64,000 nucleotides of DNA from Granulicella sp. L60 (GTDB lineage Bacteria; Acidobacteriota; Terriglobia; Terriglobales; Acidobacteriaceae), in contig NZ_LMUR01000018.1 of NCBI RefSeq assembly GCF_009765825.1, positions 1,868,633-1,932,632 on the forward strand, written 5' to 3'. Both the position numbers and the translations under genes were made by a program. Positions 44,596 through 53,036 of the stretch are shown here, one piece after another. Each line of letters opens with the position of its first letter. Position 1 is the stretch's first letter. A model generated the notes under the pieces. That model was not told where the DNA came from, searched no databases, and saw only the letters and a program-made list of their open reading frames with translations.

Positions 44596-45594
44596 CTAGT
44601 CGATGAGCGAATCGATGAAGGTGGCGGGGTCGAAGGGGATGATGTCTTCGAGCTTCTCTCCGATACCCGCATAGACGACCGGAAGCTTAAGCTCGGTGGC
44701 GATGGCCAGGACGATCCCGCCCTTGGCTGTGCCATCGAGTTTGGTCAGCACGATGCCCGTCACATGAGCAGCCTCGGTGAAGAGCCGTGCCTGCGTCAAC
44801 CCATTCTGTCCTGTCGTCGCATCCATCACGAGCAGCGTCTGATGCGGAGCGCCCGGCACCAGCTTCTCTGCCGTGCGGCGCATCTTGTCCAGCTCCTTCA
44901 TCAGGTCGGTCTTGGTGTGCAGGCGGCCCGCGGTGTCTACAATCAGAATCTCCGTGCCGCGAGACTTAGCGGCGGCGCAGGCATCGTAGAGCGCTGCGGA
45001 AGGGTCGCCGCCCTGCTTAGTCTTGATGATCTGGACGCTCGAGCGCTGGGCCCAGACCTCCAACTGTTCGATGGCAGCGGCGCGGAAGGTATCGGCGGCG
45101 CACAGCAGCACGGTGCGGCCACGGCCCGTAAAGTACGCAGCGAGTTTGCCAGTCGTCGTAGTCTTACCGGTACCGTTGACCCCGACCATCATGATGACCT
45201 CAGGCGGGCTGAACGGATGCGCGACAGGACGTGCGACGTTGTTCAGGATCTGGCGAAGCTCGGCCTTGAGAAGCTGCTTCAGTTCGGAGCCGCCTTGGAT
45301 GCCGGTGCGCAGCGCACGCTGGCGAAGATTCTCCAGCACAAGAGCGGTAGTCGGAGCACCGAGATCGGCGGCAAGAAGGATCGGCTCCAGGCTGATGAGC
45401 GTAGACTCATCGACCTCGCGGGTAAGCGCGATCACGGAGCTGATGGAGTCGGTGAACGAGTCGCGGGTGCGGCTCACCGCCTGCTTCATTCGGTCGAAGA
45501 GGCTGACCTTCTCCAGCGGCTGCTCGGCGGAGGGTTTGGGTTGATCGGGTTGCTGGTCGGACTTGTCGCGTTTGCCGAAGAGAGAGAAAGCCAT
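44596..45594 (-). CDS. ftsY: Signal recognition particle receptor FtsY
   Basis: FtsY delivers SRP-ribosome complexes to SecYEG. The 332-residue protein has a short N-terminal charged region, an NG domain with MVGVNGTGKTTTTGKLAAYF, DTAGRLHTK, and TKLDGTAKGG. The acidic A-domain of larger FtsY proteins is almost absent, a common compact type. A gap of 66 bases separates it from the PanE-like gene upstream; likely cotranscribed. Confidence 0.95.
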   Translation of the reverse strand: MAFSLFGKRDKSDQQPDQPKPSAEQPLEKVSLFDRMKQAVSRTRDSFTDSISSVIALTREVDESTLISLEPILLAADLGAPTTALVLENLRQRALRTGIQGGSELKQLLKAELRQILNNVARPVAHPFSPPEVIMMVGVNGTGKTTTTGKLAAYFTGRGRTVLLCAADTFRAAAIEQLEVWAQRSSVQIIKTKQGGDPSAALYDACAAAKSRGTEILIVDTAGRLHTKTDLMKELDKMRRTAEKLVPGAPHQTLLVMDATTGQNGLTQARLFTEAAHVTGIVLTKLDGTAKGGIVLAIATELKLPVVYAGIGEKLEDIIPFDPATFIDSLID

Positions 45595-45660
45595 GCTGTC
45601 TTTAGTCTAGCGGATGTCTGCGGAGCGCGGCAGAATGGCCCTATCCAGCTGGCCTGTCAG

Positions 45661-46593
45661 CTACTTGGCTTTTTTGGACAAGCGTGCCTTTTGATAGACC
45701 CGCAGGCGAACGCACGCCGCCTGGAGCACAGCAGTCTCAAGCTTATGCTCACCGGCGTGGCTGAGCAGGTCTCCCAGAATCGTCTCTACCTCCACGCTCT
45801 TCCCTTTTTCAAGATCGCGGTACATCGAAGAGGTCTGAGGCGAACTCTTGTCGCTGACCTGTTTGCGCAGGTTTTCGAGAAAAGGTGCAGGGATGGAGTA
45901 GCCGCGGGCCGCAGCGACAGAGGCGCACTCCTCGACCGCCCGAAGTGCGATGGCGGTGCCGTCGGTGGCAGAGTTGATTTCGCCTATCGGCCCATCCAGC
46001 AAACACGTAACCAGCCCAAGTGTCGCGATGAAGACCCATTTGTTCCACATATCCTGCTGGATGGTCGCGGATAACTGAGTGTCGAAACCGGCGCCGGTGA
46101 ACTCGGCATCGAGGGCGCGGACACGGTCGGAGATCTGTCCATCGATCTCTCCATACACAAGCTTCTGCATCGGGGCGAGCTGTACGATGCGGCCCTCCGC
46201 GTCGAGGTCGGTCGCGACCATGCAGACGCCTCCCAGCACGGCACGTTCGCCGAACCGGCTTGCGAGTGTACCCATGTGGCGCATGCCGTTGAGGACGGGA
46301 TAGATCATCGTGTCCGGACCCACAGCCGCGGCCATGTCGTTGACGGCCTGATCGAGCGCCTGCGCCTTCACGCTGAGGAAGACGACGTCGAACGGCGCAG
46401 AAACTTTGTCGGCGGTGACCGTCTTCGGCTTGATGGTAAGGTCGCCGTGCGGACTAACGATGCGGAGACCGTCGCGCTGCAGTTGCTCGAACCGCTGGGG
46501 CCTGACGAGAAAGGTAACGTCACGGCCAGCCTGCGCGAGTCTCGCTCCAAAGTAGCCGCCCACGGCACCAGCGCCAACCACAAGAATCTTCAC
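45661..46593 (-). CDS. 2-dehydropantoate 2-reductase (PanE/ApbA family)
   Basis: The 310-residue protein begins with a Rossmann motif MKILVVGAGAVGGYFGARLAQAG, has LSVKAQALDQ and the second-domain segment WNKWVFIATLGLVTCLLDGP with the family Lys. In pantothenate synthesis the enzyme reduces ketopantoate with NADPH. Other members act in different pathways, and no panB/panC are nearby, so I leave the symbol blank. It is upstream of ftsY on the same strand. Confidence 0.85.
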   Translation of the reverse strand: MKILVVGAGAVGGYFGARLAQAGRDVTFLVRPQRFEQLQRDGLRIVSPHGDLTIKPKTVTADKVSAPFDVVFLSVKAQALDQAVNDMAAAVGPDTMIYPVLNGMRHMGTLASRFGERAVLGGVCMVATDLDAEGRIVQLAPMQKLVYGEIDGQISDRVRALDAEFTGAGFDTQLSATIQQDMWNKWVFIATLGLVTCLLDGPIGEINSATDGTAIALRAVEECASVAAARGYSIPAPFLENLRKQVSDKSSPQTSSMYRDLEKGKSVEVETILGDLLSHAGEHKLETAVLQAACVRLRVYQKARLSKKAK

Positions 46594-46681
46594 AGTATCT
46601 CCTCCTAAACAGCAACTTGCGAGCTACACCCTTAAGATGCGGCCCGCATCGCCAAAGAGTCGAAGATTGAACTCGGAATGC

Positions 46682-46942
46682 CTACGTTGCAGCGGAGGTT
46701 GGTGGAGGCGTGTAGCTTGACGTGGGAGTCGCCTTCGGCTGTTGCGGTGCGGGTGCCGGAGAGTAAATTCCTGGGCGAACCAGCAGGAGCAGATACAGGA
46801 AGAGGATCGCAATCAAGACGAGCCCGCCGATGAAGATGTGAGGGCGGAAGCCCATGTAGGTCTTGTGCTGGGGCATGTCGGCAGGCGGCAGGTGGCCTTC
46901 GTGTTTGTGCTCTTGTTCGTGATCGCGTTCGTGCATGCACAC
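46682..46942 (-). CDS. Small single-helix membrane protein, His-rich N-terminus
   Basis: The 86-residue product starts MCMHERDHEQEHKHEGHLPP (several His and Glu), has one membrane helix (IFIGGLVLIAILFLYLLLLV) and a Pro/Thr/Ser-rich tail of about 30 residues, so it is probably a type II anchored protein. An alternative frame on the same strand (46632-46940) lacks the helix and is likely a shadow. No known domain. It precedes the PanE-like gene. Confidence 0.65.
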   Translation of the reverse strand: MCMHERDHEQEHKHEGHLPPADMPQHKTYMGFRPHIFIGGLVLIAILFLYLLLLVRPGIYSPAPAPQQPKATPTSSYTPPPTSAAT

Positions 46943-47056
46943 CAGCTTAGTTGTAAAAGTGATCTCGTGCGGCTTTTAAAAACATACCGGACCGCAGAGC
47001 CGTTCTTCGCCCAGCCCGGTGTGCTGAGTTCAGTGTGCTGAGTTAAGACAGACTGT

Positions 47057-47287
47057 CTATCCGGCGAGGTCTGTCCGCGGCTGCGCCGGATAGTAGATCT
47101 GCGAGGTGGGATGTGGCTGTTTGGGGTCCGGGATTGCCTTGGTCTGCCTGACCCGGAGGAAGATGATGGCGGCGATGAGGATGACAAGGATAGTCACGGC
47201 AAACGCTATCACGACGGGAAGAAAAGACGAGTCGCTTTCACGTTTCTCAGGCGTGGGGTCGTTGTTGGACGGAATAGGCTCGCTCAT
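47057..47287 (-). CDS. Small single-helix membrane protein
   Basis: The 76-residue product has a polar N-terminus, one helix (LPVVIAFAVTILVILIAAIIFL) and a short tail with HPTSQIYYPAQ. The layout resembles the neighbour at 46682. No family recognised. Both lie between gpsA and the PanE-like gene on the minus strand and may be one unit. Confidence 0.62.
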   Translation of the reverse strand: MSEPIPSNNDPTPEKRESDSSFLPVVIAFAVTILVILIAAIIFLRVRQTKAIPDPKQPHPTSQIYYPAQPRTDLAG

Positions 47288-47356
47288 ACAAACTATGATG
47301 CACGGAGACCTGCACGCATCGCCCGAAAGATCAAGAAGATCGATTTCTATCGTCGT

Positions 47357-48349
47357 CTATTCGTCGCGGCCCGGTCGTGACATCAGATCGCGGATGGCCT
47401 CGTTCGGGCTCTTGCCATGGTGCAGGATGGCGTCCATCTGCTGCGTAATGGGCATCTCGACGGCGTAGCGTGCGGCGAGGCCAAGTGCGGCTGCGGTGCT
47501 GCGAACCCCCTCGGCGACCTTTCCGTTCAGGTTGGCGATGATCTCCGGCAGCTGGCGTCCGCGTCCAAGCTCAATGCCGACGGCGCGGTTGCGCGAGAGC
47601 GAGCCGGTGCAGGTCAGCACCAGGTCGCCGATGCCGGAGAGTCCCGCCAACGTCTGGCGTCGTCCTCCGCACGCGACCGCGAGGCGGGTCATCTCGGCGA
47701 TGCCGCGTGTCAGCAGCGCGGCAGAGGAGTTGTAGCCAAGGTTCAATCCGTGAACGACGCCGGCGGCAAGGGCAACGACGTTCTTCAGCGCACCGCCAAG
47801 CTCCACACCGGTAACGTCGTCGTTCGTGTAGACGCGGAGGCTGGGCGAGGTGAAGTCGCGCTGAATCAACTGTGCGATGACTGGATTCTCGGATGCGACG
47901 ACGATGGCGGTGGGCATGCCGGCGGCAACCTCCTGCGCAAACGAAGGCCCGCTGATCACAGCAAATGGATTCGGCGTCACCGAGGCAACCACCTGCGACA
48001 TGCGGAGGTGCGTGCCCTCCTCGATGCCCTTGCTCGCCGAGAGAATGATCTGGCCGCGGGTCAGCATCGGGGCGATGTCGGTGATGATCTCGCGCAGGTG
48101 CTGCGAGGGCGTGACGCAGAGCAGGATGTCGGCCTCGAAGATAGCACGCGGCAGGTCGGAGGTGATGTGGACGTCGGCGGGAATGGTAAAGCCGGGAAGA
48201 TAAAGGAGGTTATCTCCGGCCACGGTAAGCTGCTCGGCGAGCACCGGCGAGTGCGACCACAGCGTAATCTGATGGCCCTCCCGGCGGGCGAGCGAGAGGG
48301 TTAGCGCAGTGCCCCAGGCACCGGCTCCCAGTACGGCAATGCGACTCAT
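47357..48349 (-). CDS. gpsA: Glycerol-3-phosphate dehydrogenase (NAD(P)+)
   Basis: GpsA makes sn-glycerol-3-phosphate for membrane lipids. The 330-residue protein has the Rossmann motif VLGAGAWGTALTLSL, SASKGIEEGTHLRMS and the catalytic Lys region GVELGGALKNVVALAAGVVHGLNLGYNSSAALLTRG. It overlaps plsY by 4 bases, so glycerol phosphate supply and acylation are coupled. Confidence 0.95.
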   Translation of the reverse strand: MSRIAVLGAGAWGTALTLSLARREGHQITLWSHSPVLAEQLTVAGDNLLYLPGFTIPADVHITSDLPRAIFEADILLCVTPSQHLREIITDIAPMLTRGQIILSASKGIEEGTHLRMSQVVASVTPNPFAVISGPSFAQEVAAGMPTAIVVASENPVIAQLIQRDFTSPSLRVYTNDDVTGVELGGALKNVVALAAGVVHGLNLGYNSSAALLTRGIAEMTRLAVACGGRRQTLAGLSGIGDLVLTCTGSLSRNRAVGIELGRGRQLPEIIANLNGKVAEGVRSTAAALGLAARYAVEMPITQQMDAILHHGKSPNEAIRDLMSRPGRDE

Positions 48350-48957
48350 GCGACCACCTTTTTCTTGCCGAAGCGGCCCTCGGAGCCGTTGGCCAGTCGG
48401 CGGATGTTCTCGCGATGTTTAACGATGATAAGCAGAGGAATAAAGAAGAAGCCATCGATCACGATGGAGGTATGGGGGTGCACGAAGTACAGCCCGAAGA
48501 GCGGGAAGGTCGCCGAGCCGATGATGGAGGCGAGCGAGACGTAGCGTGTAAAGATCACAACCACCAGAAATACCGCGAAGGTGCAGGCCGCCGCCGCAGG
48601 GGTCAGCGCCAGAAAGACGCCGAGCGCGCTCGCCACTCCCTTACCACCGCGGAAGCCGAGCCAGATAGGGAACACATGGCCGAGGATCGCGGCGACTGCG
48701 GCCACGACGGCAAGGTCATAGTTGCCGGGCGCAATGTGTTGTGCGATCTTGACCGCAAGAAAGGCCTTGCCGCAGTCCAGCAGCAGCGTAACGATGCCGA
48801 GACCCTTGGCTCCGGAGCGGGCCACGTTGGTAGCGCCGATGTTGCCGCTGCCCATGGCGCGGATGTCCTGCTTGCGAAAGATCTTTACCAGCAGGTAGCC
48901 AAACGGGATCGAACCCAGGAGATAAGCAATCGAGATGGAGAGGAGCCACGGGTTCAT
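48346..48957 (-). CDS. plsY: Glycerol-3-phosphate acyltransferase PlsY
   Basis: PlsY transfers acyl from acyl-phosphate to glycerol-3-phosphate. The start is the ATG at 48955-48957 (MNPWLLSISIAYLLGSIPFGYLL); the frame continues upstream but the extension is not conserved-looking. Typical motifs are GSIPFGYLL, MGSGNIGATNVARS, and GGKGVASALGVFL, in a protein with five membrane segments. Overlaps gpsA. Confidence 0.95.
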   Translation of the reverse strand: MNPWLLSISIAYLLGSIPFGYLLVKIFRKQDIRAMGSGNIGATNVARSGAKGLGIVTLLLDCGKAFLAVKIAQHIAPGNYDLAVVAAVAAILGHVFPIWLGFRGGKGVASALGVFLALTPAAAACTFAVFLVVVIFTRYVSLASIIGSATFPLFGLYFVHPHTSIVIDGFFFIPLLIIVKHRENIRRLANGSEGRFGKKKVVA

Positions 48958-49098
48958 TGTCGTCTGGTTGAGTTTAGCAAGTGCAGATAAGGATGGTCTC
49001 AACAAGGTGAGATGCTTTTGTCCGGATAAACATCTCCGCCCGTCTCCACCGTCATTTTGTAGTGAAGTAAACGAAAGCGTTTGCGTGCGGAATTAGCG

Positions 49099-50370
49099 CT
49101 ACAGGATATGGCGGCGAATCACTTCGAGAGCGTGCTGGCTGGCCCAGAACCGAATGCGCTCGCGGTCTCCCATCAGGTTCAGCTCTTTCACCTCGGTATG
49201 GCCCGCCCCGGCGAGCGCGATATAGACCAGGCCGATGGGTTTATCGGCATCGGGCCCAGGAGCGCCCGGACCAGGACCCGCGATGCCTGTGACGGAGATG
49301 CCCAGCGACGCTCCAGTGCGTGCGCGAATACCCTCCGCCAGGGCACGCGCAACCTCAGCGGACACTGGGCCTTTTTCCGCAACCAGCTCCGCAGGAACCC
49401 CGGCGAAGTTCGTCTTGAGCGCATCGCTGTAGACCACCGCTCCTCCAAGAAAATACCGTGAGCTACCCGCGATCGCCGTAAGACGCTGTGCGACCAGCCC
49501 GCCGGTGCAGCTCTCCGCAGTGGCCAGCGTAAGGTCGCGCAGACCAAGATGCAGCAGCACAACCTCCTCAAGCGACTCGCCATGCGACGAAAAGACGGCG
49601 TCCTCCATCTCGGCTTCGATCTTCTCGGCCAGCTCATCGACCCGCTCCTGCGCCTCGGCGAGCGTCGCCTTCGCGCACAGAAAGTGAAGCTGAATCTCAG
49701 CCGACCCCGCCAGAATCGTGGTCTCAACATCGGCGTACGTCGTATAGATCGGTGCCGTGCGAGCATCGACGTGCGACTCCGGGATCAGCGCCATGCGAAG
49801 CAGCCGTTTGGCCAGATAACGCGGCGGCAGGGAAGCCGCCAACAGAGGCTTCACCGCCTCATCGAAGAGCGGCTTCAACTCCTTCGGCGGCCCCGGAAGC
49901 AGAACCACAATCTTGCGCACGGCCCCACCATCCGGACCAATAACGGTCGTATCGAGATACTGCCCCGGAGCGCTGCCGTTCTTGTTCTCAAGAATCGTGG
50001 CCCCATCAAGTACATCGGCCTGACTCGCATTGTTCGGCGGCATCACCATCTTGCGCGCAGCGAAGCGCTTATAGAGCGAGGTGAGAATTGCGTTGTCGGG
50101 CTGGAGTTCGATGTTGAGCGCGGCAGCAACGGCCTCGCGGGTCAGGTCGTCTTCGGTCGGCCCCAGACCGCCGGAGAAGATCACGACATCCGCGCGCGCA
50201 ATAGCGATGGCGGCTGCGCTCGTGAGATGGCCGAGGTTGTCACCGACGATCGTCTTGAACGCAACCTGCACGCCAAGGTCGTTGAGACCGTCCGTCAGTA
50301 GAAGGGAGTTGGTGTCCTGCCGGTAAGGCGTTAGCATCTCGGAGCCGACAGCGATGATTTCAGCGATCAT
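49099..50370 (-). CDS. cinA: CinA-like competence/damage-inducible protein
   Basis: The 423-residue protein has an N-terminal MoCF-like domain (MIAEIIAVGSEMLTPYRQDTNSLLL, FSGGLGPTEDDLTREAVA) and a C-terminal amidase domain (LATAESCTGGLVAQRLTAIAGSS, SVTGIAGPGPG), the fusion typical of CinA. It acts in NAD salvage as an NMN amidase and pyrophosphatase. It lies upstream of plsY, with a 141-base gap, and is followed by the palindromic element on its 5' side. Confidence 0.93.
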   Translation of the reverse strand: MIAEIIAVGSEMLTPYRQDTNSLLLTDGLNDLGVQVAFKTIVGDNLGHLTSAAAIAIARADVVIFSGGLGPTEDDLTREAVAAALNIELQPDNAILTSLYKRFAARKMVMPPNNASQADVLDGATILENKNGSAPGQYLDTTVIGPDGGAVRKIVVLLPGPPKELKPLFDEAVKPLLAASLPPRYLAKRLLRMALIPESHVDARTAPIYTTYADVETTILAGSAEIQLHFLCAKATLAEAQERVDELAEKIEAEMEDAVFSSHGESLEEVVLLHLGLRDLTLATAESCTGGLVAQRLTAIAGSSRYFLGGAVVYSDALKTNFAGVPAELVAEKGPVSAEVARALAEGIRARTGASLGISVTGIAGPGPGAPGPDADKPIGLVYIALAGAGHTEVKELNLMGDRERIRFWASQHALEVIRRHIL

Positions 50371-50438
50371 GTGTGATGTGGCTTCTCTCCGCCCGAAAGC
50401 ATTTGGTCTACACCCATGATAGAGGAAGGTCCCTTAGG

Positions 50439-50589
50439 GCGCCTACGCGGCGTGCGGTCACTTAGTGACTTATATACCCCTCCGGTCGCTGCTCCGTTGG
50501 TCGCCAGAGAAGATCTATCCGCCGACCAACGGGAGGCCCACGCAAAGCGGTATGAAGGTCACGAAGCGACCGCCCGCCGCGCAGGCGCG
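50439..50589. repeat. Nested-palindrome element, copy D
   Basis: GCGGTCACTTAGTGAC and GTCACGAAGCGACCGC are the middle arms, with the inner arms TGGTCG...CGACCAACGGGAGG. Its centre matches the reverse complement of copy C (TATATACCCC versus GGGGTATATA), so it is inverted. It lies between cinA and the cupin gene. Confidence 0.85.
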
Positions 50590-50600
50590 TACTTAAGTTT

Positions 50601-51038
50601 CTAGTAAAGAATCTCCGACTTAATAAAAGTCTCCGCAGTCCCATCCGCCGGGTTCACGAAGGTGATGTCGCTCGGATCACGCCTTGGCGTATCCACAGCG
50701 AGCACGACGAACGGCTCCTCGACCAGCTCCGGCGTCCCATGGACCGTACCTTGCTTGAAGAAGATAAGCTTGCCCGGCCCAACCTCGAACGGCGGCTCCT
50801 CGCCAAGAAAGAACGTGGCGCGCCCCGAGAGGACGAGCAGGTACTCGTCGCAGGTCGAGTGAAAGTGCGCGGGCACAGGCGTATAGACGCGAAAGACGCG
50901 AGAGCTCGCATGCGTCTCATCAGTCAGGCGCGTGTCGATGAGCATGGTCGCGGCGGAGGCTGGAAAGTTTGCCGCGATCGCATGCGTATCAAAGACGGCA
51001 GAGCTCGCGGGTGAGGCTTCGTTCAATTTGTCGGCCAC
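50601..51038 (-). CDS. Cupin-domain protein
   Basis: The 145-residue protein has a cupin fold with YTPVPAHFHSTCDEYLLVLSG (two His, Glu) and FEVGPGKLIFFKQGTVHGTPE (His). Such small cupins are sugar-binding or dioxygenase-like; the metal is probably Fe or Mn. No partner enzyme suggests a role. It is the last gene downstream of the histidine kinase on the minus strand. Confidence 0.8.
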   Translation of the reverse strand: MADKLNEASPASSAVFDTHAIAANFPASAATMLIDTRLTDETHASSRVFRVYTPVPAHFHSTCDEYLLVLSGRATFFLGEEPPFEVGPGKLIFFKQGTVHGTPELVEEPFVVLAVDTPRRDPSDITFVNPADGTAETFIKSEILY

Positions 51039-51074
51039 AGTATGGCTCCTTCCATGTCGCGATCGCGATGCAAC

Positions 51075-52943
51075 TTAGTTCGCGGCGTTCCAGTTTGACG
51101 TACTATGAGCGTCGCCGTTATGGGCGGGTCCAATACCGTCGGTCCCCGCAATCAAATCGGCAGGCTGCGGATTGCCTCTTTGCGGCAGAAAGATCGAGAA
51201 GATGGTGCCGCACCGCGGCTTCGTCGTTCTCGAACGAACGTGCATACTGCCGCCGTGTTTCTCCACCAGTTCACGAGAGACCCAAAGGCCGAGGCCCGTT
51301 CCGGTGTCCTTCTTGGTGGTGAAGAATGGCTCGAAGATGCTCTTGAGATTCGCGTGAGGAATGCCGAGGCCCGAGTCTGCGACCGTGATGCGAATCCCCG
51401 GGCTGCTCAGGTTGCGCGGATCGCTGGCGGAGCTCGCCGTAATGCGGACAGAGGCACCCCTGGGGCACGCGTCGAGACTATTGGCCAGCAGGTTGGAGAC
51501 GATCTGCCGCAGCTCGCCGGGGGACCCGAGAACCTCCACGCTTGTACTGGCCTCAATGTGGACCGAGATCCCAAGCGACGAAGCGCGCGGCTGGTAGAAC
51601 TCGGCAACCTCACGCACGATCGCGGCCGGTTTGAAGTAGGCCGGAACGGATGTCTCGCGATAGAAGCCAAGCGACTGGCGCGTGAGATGAGCGATCCGGC
51701 CAAGCTCCCCCTCGGCCTGCATCAGCATCTGGCGTACCTCACCCAGATCCTCGGAGTGGCGCGCGATGTAGACGAGGTTCGTAAGTCCTTCCAGCGGATT
51801 GTTCACCTCGTGCGCCACCGAAGCTGCAAGACGTCCGGCAGCCGCCAGCTTCTCCGCCCGCATCAGCGCGCCCTCGGAGACGCGGCGGTCGGTGATGTCG
51901 CGGAAGACCAGCACCACGCCGATCATCTTGCCGGAGCTGTCGCGAATCGGCGCACCGCTGTCGTCGATGCAGATCTCGCGCCCATCCTTCGAGACCAGGA
52001 AAGTATGGTTGGCAAGTCCCACGATGGTGCCCAGGCGTCGCACCTTGTCCACCGGATTCTCAACCACGGTGCGGGTCTCTTCGTTGAAGATTCGAAAGAC
52101 CTCGTGCAGCACGACGCCCTTGGCTTCTTCTTTCGTCCATCCCGTCAACTGTTCCGCGATGAGATTCATGAAGTCGACGCGGCCCTCGGTGTCGCACGCA
52201 ATCACTGCATCGCCGATGCTGAAGAGCGTCGTGCTCAACCACTGCTCGCGGGCGTAGACGTCTTCGCTGCGCCGGTGGATCTCCTCGATCTGGCGGTTGT
52301 ACGCAGCCGTAAGCTCCCGGAAGATGCGCCTCGTCTCCCACACCAGCAGGGCGGCGACGAGGGCAGCGAGCAGGATAAGGCCAGCCAGAACATAACGGTT
52401 GACCACCCTGCTGTCGGCGGAGTGTTCGGCGCGCCTTCCGCTGGCAACTACTAGAAACTCATCCACGATGGCGCGCAGGCTGTCCATCTCCTTCCTGCGC
52501 TCGACCATGTGCTGCTCCAGCGTCGCGGAATCAAGCGGAGGCAGGTTAATCTCCCGGTGCGCCTCCTGCTCCCAGACCTCGTGCTCCGCGTTCAGGCGTT
52601 GCAGGCGACCGGCCTGATCGGGCCGCGAGATGAGACCGCTGAGCGCCTGGAACGCAGGCCCGAAGTCCCGATTCGCATCCCGCATAGGCTGCAGGAACGC
52701 GGGGTCGCGGGTAAGCAGATATCCTCGCAGACCAGTCTCCTCATCCACCATCAGCTTGATGAGATTGTTGGCCCGTGAGATAACAACATCGGCGCGGTCC
52801 ACCGCATGCGCACTCTGCTGGACACGTTGCAGTCCATAACCAAGAGCCAGGGCGAGCAATGCCAGAGAAGCAATCGGTATTCCAATGAGCCGAAGAAGAA
52901 GCCTGTTATACAGCCGCGGGTCCAAAGTATTTTCCTCAACCAT
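51075..52943 (-). CDS. Sensor histidine kinase with CHASE3 and PAS
   Basis: The 622-residue kinase begins with a membrane helix (LIGIPIASLALLALALGYGLQ), an extracytoplasmic CHASE3 domain (about 45-180; LIKLMVDEETGLRGYLLTRDP), a second helix (YVLAGLILLAALVAALLVW), a PAS domain (about 240-355), H-box VAHEVNNPLEGLTNLVYI and an HATPase domain with NSLDACPRGAS and EPFFTTKKDTGTGLGLWVS. No response regulator is adjacent. The signal is unknown. It ends beside the cupin and is upstream-flanked by the metal-binding cassette. Confidence 0.92.
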   Translation of the reverse strand: MVEENTLDPRLYNRLLLRLIGIPIASLALLALALGYGLQRVQQSAHAVDRADVVISRANNLIKLMVDEETGLRGYLLTRDPAFLQPMRDANRDFGPAFQALSGLISRPDQAGRLQRLNAEHEVWEQEAHREINLPPLDSATLEQHMVERRKEMDSLRAIVDEFLVVASGRRAEHSADSRVVNRYVLAGLILLAALVAALLVWETRRIFRELTAAYNRQIEEIHRRSEDVYAREQWLSTTLFSIGDAVIACDTEGRVDFMNLIAEQLTGWTKEEAKGVVLHEVFRIFNEETRTVVENPVDKVRRLGTIVGLANHTFLVSKDGREICIDDSGAPIRDSSGKMIGVVLVFRDITDRRVSEGALMRAEKLAAAGRLAASVAHEVNNPLEGLTNLVYIARHSEDLGEVRQMLMQAEGELGRIAHLTRQSLGFYRETSVPAYFKPAAIVREVAEFYQPRASSLGISVHIEASTSVEVLGSPGELRQIVSNLLANSLDACPRGASVRITASSASDPRNLSSPGIRITVADSGLGIPHANLKSIFEPFFTTKKDTGTGLGLWVSRELVEKHGGSMHVRSRTTKPRCGTIFSIFLPQRGNPQPADLIAGTDGIGPAHNGDAHSTSNWNAAN

Positions 52944-53036
52944 TCGGAGCGGTTATCTGCCTGTTGTCCAGATCAGTCGCTCAGGACTGTCTGAGATTCT
53001 ACGCAAAGAGCTGCAAGATTGAGAAAACGTCATAGG

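Noticed and set aside
46632..46940. Alternative minus-strand frame in the small membrane gene
   Set aside because: The frame at 46682-46942 has a clean membrane helix and a plausible start; this one lacks any pattern.
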